Assembly (NCBI GenBank): GCA_002317225.1 | Contig: DCIW01000124.1 | Location: 1-6,750, forward strand | From: Prevotellaceae bacterium UBA1716 | GTDB lineage: Bacteria > Bacteroidota > Bacteroidia > Bacteroidales > Bacteroidaceae | Length of the DNA: 6,750 nt | Reading direction: 5' to 3' | In this document: piece by piece, positions 1-6,100 of the stretch | How the letters are laid out: each line of letters opens with the position of its first letter | Position numbering within the stretch: position 1 is the first letter of the stretch | The notes under the pieces: model-generated | The model's input: the letters and a program-made list of their open reading frames with translations, nothing else | What the model was told of the DNA's origin: nothing | Database searches by the model: none | Program-made: the position numbers and the translations under genes

Positions 1-101
1 ACCTCTGTGGTCCTCCAATGATGGCCAAGACAGTTCTCGACCTCCTCCACTCTCTCGGTGTTGAAGATGATATGATCGACTTCGATAACTTCGGTGGATA
101 A
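1..101 (+). CDS. nqrF: NqrF C-terminus (Na+-translocating NADH:quinone reductase subunit F), 5' truncated by the window
   Basis: Reading from base 3, the frame gives LCGPPMMAKTVLDLL, then HSLGVEDDMIDFDNFGG, then TAA at 99-101. Bases 1-2 (ac) are the end of the preceding codon, probably Tyr. The CGPPMM motif is the NAD(P)H-binding signature near the end of ferredoxin-NADP-reductase-like domains. Ending about 25 residues later in D-x-FGG is characteristic of NqrF; the E. coli-type and Vibrio-type proteins end in a similar LDDFGG or FDNFGG. NqrF carries a 2Fe-2S centre and FAD, takes electrons from NADH at the cytoplasmic face, and passes them into the NqrA-F complex, which pumps Na+. Only this tail is visible, so the iron-sulfur and FAD motifs cannot be checked. 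In the usual nqrABCDEF order nqrF is last, which fits the absence of another gene before the terminator at 270-299. The family call rests on a short but distinctive stretch. Confidence 0.88.
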   Translation, partial: LCGPPMMAKTVLDLLHSLGVEDDMIDFDNFGG

Positions 102-107
102 GACGAG

Positions 108-128
108 AAATCGATTAAGTATCGATTT
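108..128 (+). repeat. 8-bp stem-loop just after nqrF
   Basis: AAATCGAT (108-115) and ATCGATTT (121-128) are perfect reverse complements around the 5-base loop TAAGT. The hairpin begins 7 bases after the nqrF stop codon. It is AT-rich, with only a short TTTT at its 3' side, so it would be a poor terminator alone. It more likely protects the nqr mRNA 3' end or pauses polymerase. The pairing is seen directly; the role is inferred. Confidence 0.55.
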
Positions 129-209
129 TGAAGGCTTAGGGTGCAGTGCTCGACATATGCAAGACCGATGAAAGAAGGTCGAAGCAAATGGCGCTAAGCA
201 CAAAGGTGG
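129..209 (+). other. Non-coding part of the nqrF 3' region with nested short complementary segments
   Basis: No convincing gene lies here. Several segments can pair: GCTTAG (134-139) with CTAAGC (194-199); GCTCGAC (148-154) with GTCGA-A-GC (178-185, one bulged A); and, as an alternative to the second, GACC (163-166) with GGTC (177-180). Together they could form a closed multi-part fold of about 66 nt. I do not recognise an Rfam family. It could be untranslated tail, a 3'-end-derived small RNA, or chance pairing. An open frame with an ATG at 146 crosses this region, but it is rejected as coding because it runs through the terminator and promoter below. Confidence 0.3.
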
Positions 210-252
210 TATTAAACACCCCAATCCCCGTGTTTAATAATTTATTATTAAA
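210..252 (+). repeat. Two overlapping, mutually exclusive hairpins
   Basis: TATTAAACAC (210-219) pairs perfectly with GTGTTTAATA (230-239) around the C-rich loop CCCAATCCCC. TTTAATAA (233-240) also pairs perfectly with TTATTAAA (245-252) around the loop TTTA. Both need bases 233-239, so only one can form at a time. The pair ends 17 bases before the terminator stem at 270, an arrangement resembling an attenuator. The complementarity is seen directly; any switching function is inference. Confidence 0.5.
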
Positions 253-269
253 TAATCATAAGAAAAAAG

Positions 270-299
270 GGCAAATGTTTCGGCATTTGCCTTTTTTTT
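270..299 (+). terminator. Rho-independent terminator of the nqr operon
   Basis: GGCAAATG (270-277) pairs perfectly with CATTTGCC (284-291) around the loop TTTCGG, followed by eight consecutive T (292-299). The upstream run of A at 263-268 can extend the stem by pairing with the U tract. It is the first strong + strand terminator after nqrF and marks the end of that operon. A TTTG within the 3' arm (286-289) is too close to the following -7 element to act as its -33 box. Confidence 0.9.
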
Positions 300-301
300 C
301 G

Positions 302-309
302 TACCTTTG
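302..309 (+). promoter_or_regulatory. Bacteroidetes-type promoter, -7 element TACCTTTG
   Basis: TACCTTTG matches the Bacteroidetes primary sigma factor -7 consensus TAnnTTTG exactly. It starts 3 bases after the U tract of the upstream terminator and ends 11 bases before the ATG at 320. The -33 element (consensus TTTG) would fall near 278-283, where the sequence is TTTCGG, a partial match inside the terminator loop. Transcription should begin a few bases after 309, giving a 5' untranslated region of well under 10 nt. This promoter would drive the DUF4105 gene and the alkaline-phosphatase-fold gene, and possibly secA by read-through. Confidence 0.75.
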
Positions 310-319
310 CACTCATATT

Positions 320-1537
320 ATGCGTACAATTTATCATTACATATTAATCATCACATTCTTCCTGCTGAATGCCACTCTGACTTCAGCACAAGAATCATCT
401 ATGCCTACAAGCGAAGACGAAAGCACAATCGTTGAGAAAGACAGCATTCGTGCTACGTTAATCACTTGTACTCCTGGCACAGATGTGTATGCCCATTTCG
501 GACATACTGCTCTCCGCATCATCAACTATACCAACGGTGCTGATGTGGTGTTCAACTACGGTTGTTTCGACTCTTCGCAGACTGATTTCGTGATTAAGTT
601 CATCAAGGGAGAAACTGATTATGTGGTTAATGGCGAACCAGCAGATTACTTCTTCGCACGATACAACCAACTCGGTTTCGGTGTAAGCGAACAAGTTCTC
701 AACCTCACACAAGAAGAAGCACTCGAGTTAGCGAATCTTCTCGTCATTAACATCCAGCCTGAGAATCGCGGTTACCGTTACAATTGGCTTTACGACAATT
801 GCACCACTCGTGCACGCGACATGATTAACAAGGCTATCAACGGCAAACTTGCATACAAAAACGAGCTCCCATCCCTCAGCGCTCGCGACGAACTCCACGA
901 ATGTCTCTCTAACGACTCTTGGCTCAAGTTCGGTATCGACCTCTTGCTCGGAACAGAAATCGACACTCTTGCCCCTCGCAATATCCAGCAGTTCATCCCT
1001 GCACATTACGAGAACGACCTTGACAACGCAATCATCATCAATGCTGACGGTTCGAAAAGAAAACTTGTCCTCGACAAGGTAAATATCCTCGACGAGAAGG
1101 ACTTCAATAAGGTTAGCGACACACCAATCACTCCTGTTGTAGTGTTCTGCCTTTTGGCTCTCATCACAATAGCACTCTGCATTTATGACTATAGGAGACT
1201 GAAGCGTTCAGCATGGTTCGATGTCATCCTCCACATCGCTCAAGGTTGTGCCGGCATCATCATCGCCTACCTCTTCTTCTTCTCGGTTCATCCAGCAGTA
1301 AGCACAAATTGGCAGGTTTTGCTCTTCAATCCTCTCTATTTCATCTACGCAGGCTACATTATTTACTGCCAAATCAAAAAGAAAAAGGACAATTTGTCAC
1401 TCTTCATCGCTGGCATCACGATTGCATCCCTTATAATCATCGCCCTCACAGGCCAATCAATCCCCCTTCCCGTCTATATAATAGCGTCAATTATATTGAT
1501 GCGCACCATAACAACCACCCTCATCCAAAAGCACTAA
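320..1537 (+). CDS. DUF4105 / Lnb-type N-terminal periplasmic domain protein with C-terminal five-helix membrane domain
   Basis: A 405-residue protein. Residues 1-23 form a signal peptide or anchor (MRTIYHY, a hydrophobic stretch, then TSA before Q24). Residues 42-175 match what I recall of the DUF4105 (Lnb N-terminal periplasmic) family: TPGTDVYAHFGHTALRI at 51-67, a Y-GCFD segment near 80-84, and YNWLYDNCTTRARD at 154-167. A conserved GH-x-x-LR upstream of a conserved DNC suggests a circularly permuted papain/NlpC-like fold with H62 and C161 as candidate catalytic residues. This is inference; no substrate is known to me. The tail has five likely membrane helices near 271-289, 300-321, 332-350, 358-377 and 382-400, with a SVHP-...-NW-...-NPL motif between helices 2 and 3. 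The ATG at 320 was chosen because an in-frame ATG at 146 would put the terminator and promoter inside the gene, whereas 320 gives an immediate signal peptide. No Shine-Dalgarno is present. The next gene starts 1 base after its stop, so the two form an operon. Confidence 0.85.
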   Translation: MRTIYHYILIITFFLLNATLTSAQESSMPTSEDESTIVEKDSIRATLITCTPGTDVYAHFGHTALRIINYTNGADVVFNYGCFDSSQTDFVIKFIKGETDYVVNGEPADYFFARYNQLGFGVSEQVLNLTQEEALELANLLVINIQPENRGYRYNWLYDNCTTRARDMINKAINGKLAYKNELPSLSARDELHECLSNDSWLKFGIDLLLGTEIDTLAPRNIQQFIPAHYENDLDNAIIINADGSKRKLVLDKVNILDEKDFNKVSDTPITPVVVFCLLALITIALCIYDYRRLKRSAWFDVILHIAQGCAGIIIAYLFFFSVHPAVSTNWQVLLFNPLYFIYAGYIIYCQIKKKKDNLSLFIAGITIASLIIIALTGQSIPLPVYIIASIILMRTITTTLIQKH

Positions 1538-1538
1538 T

Positions 1539-3092
1539 ATGAAGAAGCAACTTTTCACTACCCTCCTCGCTTATGCAGCCATCTCCGCTGCTTTGGCTCA
1601 GACTCGTCCGTCTGTGCCTCGCCTTGTTGTGGGTATCACTATCGACAAGTTGCGTTCTGATTATCTCCAGGCATTTGCCCCACTCTATGGTGAAGGTGGT
1701 TTCAAGAAACTCCTCAACGACGGACAGGTATATACCAATGTCCAATATCCTTTCAAGACCGTAGACCGTGCTTCTGCCATTGCATCCATCGCAACAGGCA
1801 CTTCACCATACAACCACGGCATCATAAGCGACCAGTGGCTCGACCGCAAGCAGCTCCACACAATCTTTTGCGTGGATGATGCCCAATATCCTGGTTACAA
1901 CACAAGCGATGGTTCTTCAGCAAAGAACCTCCGTGCTTCGACTATAGGCGACGAACTCAAGGTCGCTTCCAACGGCAAGGCACATGTATATGCCATCGCC
2001 CCAAACCGCGAAGCTGCCGTACTCTCTGCAGGTCATGCAGCAGATTGGGCAATGTGGATTGACGGCATGTCTGGCCAATGGGTTGGAACGACTTACTACG
2101 GCAAGGTTCCTAATTGGGCTAAGAGCATCAATAATGGTGGTGTTGCACGCATCAAGGAACTTCAGTGGACACCATCGCATGTGCTCAACTACAATTACTA
2201 CCTTGCAAGCGAACAGAAGGAGTTCAACCATTCTTTCAAGGGTGATGCTGCCGTTCGCCAATACAAGAACAGTGCTCTTGTAAACGAGGATGTGACTTCT
2301 GTTGCAAAGCAATGTATCTATAGCAATGAAGTTGCTACCGACCTCACTACCGACTACCTTTCAATCTGCTATTACGCAGGCAATTACGATTGCAAGTCGA
2401 TTTCCGAAACGACTACCGAACTTCAAGACACATATATCCGCCTCGACAATGAGATTGCCGAACTTCTCAACACAATCGACAAGGCTGTAGGTCTTGATAA
2501 GGCTCTAATCTACGTGACATCAACGGGTTATGATGACACTCCTAATGATGCACTGACAAAATACCGCATTCCTTCGGGAAACTTCTACATCAACCGCTGT
2601 GCTAAGTTGCTCAACATGTATCTTGTTGCAATCTACGGACAAGGCGAATATGTGGAAGCATACTACGGAAACCAATTATATCTCAATCATAGCCTTCTCG
2701 AACAGAAGCACTTAAAGCTCGCAGAGATATTCGACTGCTGCGAAGACTTCCTCTTCCAATTCTCCGGTGTCCGCGATGTGTTTACATCGTCACGCATAGT
2801 ACAAGGAGCACTCACTCCGGGCCTCAAGGAGATTCACGAGGGATTCAACACCAACTGTTCGGGCGACATACAGATAATTGTTGAGCCTGGTTGGACGATT
2901 ACCAACGAAGATAACAACTCAAACAGAATGCAGCGTGACTCATTCTTCGAGTTCCCTCTCATCTTCTACGGTTATGACCTCAAGCACGAAACGGTGACAA
3001 CACCTATCACCACCGACTGCATCGCACCAACCATTGCCCACCACATCCGCATCAGGGCCCCGAACGCCTGCAAGGCTGCCCCACTCTTCTAA
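1539..3092 (+). CDS. Secreted alkaline-phosphatase-superfamily protein (PafA / type I phosphodiesterase-like), probably catalytically degenerate
   Basis: A 517-residue protein. Residues 1-20 are a typical Sec signal peptide (KK, hydrophobic core, ALA before Q21), so it is predicted periplasmic. Retained family landmarks are LVVGITIDKLRSDYL (29-43, metal-ligand Asp D36), GEGGFKKLL (51-59), TGTSPYNHGI (86-95), W-LDR (100-103), R157 and SAGH (163-166), a QDTYIRLD-x-x-IAELL segment (296-310), PLIFYG, and a C-terminal TDCIAPTIAHH...RAPNAC tail. Against PafA-type enzymes, aligned from memory, the nucleophile Thr is replaced (TVDRASAIAS at 74-83). The Asp-x3-His metal pair becomes Y278/N282 in YYAGN, the Asp-His pair becomes T329-G330 in TSTGY, the late metal His becomes about N462, and the catalytic Lys becomes P155. 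Only one of the six usual zinc ligands is visible, so hydrolysis by the usual two-zinc mechanism is unlikely. A binding, scaffold or chaperone role is possible. It starts 1 base after the DUF4105 stop, with no Shine-Dalgarno. The family is well supported; the loss of activity is inferred. Confidence 0.86.
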   Translation: MKKQLFTTLLAYAAISAALAQTRPSVPRLVVGITIDKLRSDYLQAFAPLYGEGGFKKLLNDGQVYTNVQYPFKTVDRASAIASIATGTSPYNHGIISDQWLDRKQLHTIFCVDDAQYPGYNTSDGSSAKNLRASTIGDELKVASNGKAHVYAIAPNREAAVLSAGHAADWAMWIDGMSGQWVGTTYYGKVPNWAKSINNGGVARIKELQWTPSHVLNYNYYLASEQKEFNHSFKGDAAVRQYKNSALVNEDVTSVAKQCIYSNEVATDLTTDYLSICYYAGNYDCKSISETTTELQDTYIRLDNEIAELLNTIDKAVGLDKALIYVTSTGYDDTPNDALTKYRIPSGNFYINRCAKLLNMYLVAIYGQGEYVEAYYGNQLYLNHSLLEQKHLKLAEIFDCCEDFLFQFSGVRDVFTSSRIVQGALTPGLKEIHEGFNTNCSGDIQIIVEPGWTITNEDNNSNRMQRDSFFEFPLIFYGYDLKHETVTTPITTDCIAPTIAHHIRIRAPNACKAAPLF

Positions 3093-3137
3093 CCGGCACC
3101 CCGCCCAACACGCAGCTCAACCAGCCCACAGCCCCCG
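3093..3137 (+). promoter_or_regulatory. C-rich, T-poor stretch, candidate Rho loading (rut) site
   Basis: The 45 bases straight after the stop codon contain 26 C, 10 A, 8 G and a single T. This bias is unlike the genes on either side. The stretch has little self-complementarity, so the RNA should be largely single-stranded. C-rich, G-poor unstructured RNA after a stop codon is the classical setting for Rho loading. No intrinsic terminator follows the upstream gene, which makes Rho-dependent or partial termination plausible. The composition is seen directly; the function is inferred. Confidence 0.4.
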
Positions 3138-3164
3138 TTTTTTTCGCGTCCGCGAAAAGCCCCC
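3130..3164 (+). repeat. GC-core hairpin flanked by AGCCCCC direct repeats
   Basis: TTTTCGCG (3141-3148) and CGCGAAAA (3151-3158) are perfect reverse complements; a realistic fold has 7 bp and the loop GTCC. The 7-mer AGCCCCC occurs at 3130-3136 and again at 3158-3164, flanking the palindrome. The T run lies on the 5' side of the stem, so this is not a + strand intrinsic terminator, and it does not read as a good terminator on the - strand either. It could be an mRNA-processing or stability element ahead of secA, or a trace of a small insertion. Confidence 0.5.
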
Positions 3165-3199
3165 TTAATAACAACGAATAAAAATAAAAACATAAATAT
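3165..3199 (+). promoter_or_regulatory. A-rich secA translation leader without Shine-Dalgarno
   Basis: The bases before the secA ATG are almost entirely A and T from 3179 on (AATAAAAATAAAAACATAA and similar), with no G-rich ribosome-binding motif. Unstructured A-rich leaders are the usual initiation context of well-expressed Bacteroidetes genes. I found no TAnnTTTG in the whole 3093-3199 gap, so a standard promoter for secA is not evident. I also see no upstream arrest-peptide gene of the SecM type. Confidence 0.5.
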
Positions 3200-6100
3200 A
3201 TGGCATTTAATTTAATCAAATTCATTTCCAGCATCTTTGGAAACAAGGCATCTCGCGACATCAAGGAGATTACGCCTTTCGTTAACCAAGTGAAGGCTGT
3301 CTACCCAGAAATCGAGAAGCTCTCAAACGACGAGCTTCGTGTCAAGGTAGATGAAATCAAAGCGTATCTTCAGGAATCTGTAAAGGACCTCCGCAAACAG
3401 ATTGAAGATCTCAATGCAAAAATCGAAGAGACAGACATCGACAAGCGTAAACCTATCTTCGACGAAATCGACAAACTCGAAGAGAAGGTTCTCGAAAAGT
3501 TCGAGGAAGGTCTCAACGAAGTTCTCCCAACTGTATTCGCTGTAGTTAAGGACACAGCACGTCGTTTCGCTGAGAGCAGTGATAATGGTGTTGCAGTCAC
3601 AGCAACAGACTTCGACCGCGAACTCGCTGCTGAAGGTCGTGACTTCTTGACTCTCGATGGTGACAAGGCTATCTGGCACAATCATTGGATTGCCGGTGGT
3701 AACGACACAATCTGGAACATGATTCACTATGATGTTCAGCTCTTCGGTGGTGTTGTTCTTCACCAAGGTAAGATTGCCGAAATGGCAACCGGTGAAGGTA
3801 AGACTCTCGTAGCAACTCTCCCAGTTTTCCTTAACGCATTGACTCGCAATGGTGTTCACGTCGTAACTGTCAACGATTACCTCGCAAAGCGTGACTCTGA
3901 GTGGATGGGTCCTCTTTATATGTTCCACGGATTGAGCGTAGATTGTATCGATAAGCATCAACCAAACTCTCAGGCTCGTCGCAAGGCTTATCAGGCTGAT
4001 ATCACATTCGGTACAAACAACGAATTCGGTTTCGACTACCTTCGTGATAATATGTGTATGAAGCCTGAAGAACTCGTTCAGCGTAAGCACAATTATGCTA
4101 TTGTCGATGAGGTCGACTCTGTCCTCGTGGATGATGCTCGTACACCTCTTATCATCTCTGGCCCTATTCCAAAGGGCGATGTTCAGATGTTCGAGGAGTA
4201 CTGCCCTATCGTTGAACAACTCGTTGAAGCTCAGCGCAAACTCACTCAAAATTATCTCACAGAGGCTAAGAAACTCGTCGAGAGCGACAAAAAGGATGAT
4301 GTTACTGCAGGTTTCCTCTCTCTCTTCCGTGCATTCAAGGGTATGCCAAAGAATAACGCCCTCGTTAAGTTCCTCTCACAACCAGGTATCAAGACTGGTT
4401 TGCTCCAGACAGAAGAAATCTACATGGAGAACAACAACCGTCGTATGCCTGAGGCTACCGACCCACTCTTCTTCGTAGTAGACGAAAAGCAGAAGAGCGT
4501 TGAGATGACTGATAAGGGTAACCAACTCATTGCTAACATCGTGAAGGACGATCAGTTCTTCGTACTCCCAGATATCACTACTCAACTTTCCGAACTCGAA
4601 AACCAGAAGTTTGAGAACGAAGAAGAAAAGCTCGCAAAGAAGGATGCTCTCATGCAGGATTATGCTGTCAAGAGCGAGCGTGTTCACACAATGCAGCAGC
4701 TTCTCAAGGCTTACACAATGTTCGTTAAGGATGACGACTATGTTGTGATGGATGGTGAAGTTAAGATTGTGGATGAGCAGACTGGTCGTATCATGGAAGG
4801 TCGCCGTTGGTCAGATGGTCTCCACCAGGCTGTTGAAGCAAAGGAAAGAGTTAAGGTTGAAGCTGCAACTCAGACTTTCGCCACAATCACTCTCCAGAAC
4901 TACTTCCGTATGTATCACAAGCTTTCAGGTATGACAGGTACTGCTATCACTGAAGCTGGTGAATTCTGGGATATCTATAAGCTTGATGTTGTTGAAATCC
5001 CAACCAACCGTCCAATCGCACGTTTCGACCTTAACGACCGCGTCTATAAGACTAATCGAGAAAAGTATAACGCTGTAATTGAAGAGATTGTGAAGATGCG
5101 TAATGCCGGTCGTCCTGTTCTCGTTGGTACTACTGCAGTCGACATCTCTGAGCTCCTTTCTCGTATGCTCTCTATGCGTAAGATTCCACATCAGGTACTC
5201 AACGCTAAACTCCACCAGAAAGAGGCAGACATCGTTGCACTCGCTGGTCAGAGCAACTACGGCAAATACTTTGAGAAGGACGAGAACGGTAAGATGGTAG
5301 AGAAGGAAGGTTTGCTTGGTGCTGTCACTATCGCAACCAACATGGCAGGTCGTGGTACCGATATCAAACTTTCAGATGAAGTTAAGGCTGCTTGTGGTCT
5401 TGCAATCATCGGTACTGAACGTCATGAGTCTCGTCGTGTAGACCGTCAGCTCCGTGGTCGTTCTGGTCGTCAGGGAGACCCAGGTTCTTCTGTATTCTAT
5501 GTGTCTCTCGAAGATAAGTTGATGCGTCTCTTCGGTTCTGAGAAGATCTCGAAGATTATGGACAAACTTGGTTTCGAGGATGGTGATGTTATCGACCACC
5601 CTTGGATTAATAAGAGTATCGAGCGCGCACAGAAGAAGGTAGAGGAAAACAACTTCGGCGTTCGTAAGCGACTCCTCGAATACGATGATGTGATGAACAA
5701 GCAGCGTCAGGTGATATACAAGCGCCGTCGTCACGCCCTCATGGGACAGCGTATTGGTATGGACATCGCAGACATGATTTGGAATCGCGTTTGCCATATC
5801 CTCTTAGGCAATGATTACGAAGGGGTTAAGGAAGACTTCCTCAAGATATTCGCAATGGAAGTTCCATTTACCGCTAAGGAATTTGAAAACTCTTCACGCG
5901 AGAAACTTGAAGATCAAACTTACGACAAGGTGATGAATCACTTCAAGGAACGCACTGCCCGTCTTGCTTCGGTTGCTTACCCTGTAATCAAGCGTGTTTA
6001 CGAAGAAGCAGGTCACATGTATGAGAATATCCTTGTTCCAATCAGCGACGGTCGTGGCATCTACCAGATCAGCATCCCTCTCAAGGAGGCTTACGAGTCT

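Noticed and set aside
146..319. N-terminal extension of the DUF4105 gene starting from the ATG at 146
   Set aside because: It would place a strong terminator with eight T and an exact TAnnTTTG promoter inside the coding region, and would bury the signal peptide 58 residues into the protein. The extension has no recognisable protein character.
458..1006. Overlapping - strand open frames opposite the DUF4105 gene
   Set aside because: The protein read on the + strand has clear family motifs through this stretch. The antisense frames are short, overlap one another and resemble no known protein.
1470..1490. TATAAT-like sequence near the end of the DUF4105 gene as a promoter for the next gene
   Set aside because: Bacteroidetes primary sigma factor uses TAnnTTTG rather than TATAAT. 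The match lies in codons of a membrane helix, and the 1-base gene spacing already explains expression by co-transcription.
3137..3164. Hairpin with a T run before secA as an intrinsic terminator
   Set aside because: The T run is on the 5' side of the stem, and the 3' side is followed by AGCCCCC, so it lacks the U tract needed for + strand termination.
3093..3199. In-frame continuation after the TAA at 3090-3092, as if the alkaline-phosphatase-fold protein read through toward secA
   Set aside because: The frame stays open for a while but encodes a proline-rich then Asn/Lys-rich string expected from the base composition. The protein already ends in a family-typical RAPNAC...PLF tail.
3052..3264. 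70-codon - strand frame spanning the gap before secA
   Set aside because: It crosses the secA start, the A-rich leader and the C-rich stretch, and its arginine/glycine/proline-rich tail simply reflects the C bias of the + strand.
3323..4249. Open frame of 308 codons on the - strand inside secA
   Set aside because: It lies entirely opposite conserved SecA motifs (including Walker A and DEVD). Its composition is what the strong codon bias of secA produces when read backwards, and no promoter or recognisable domain supports it.
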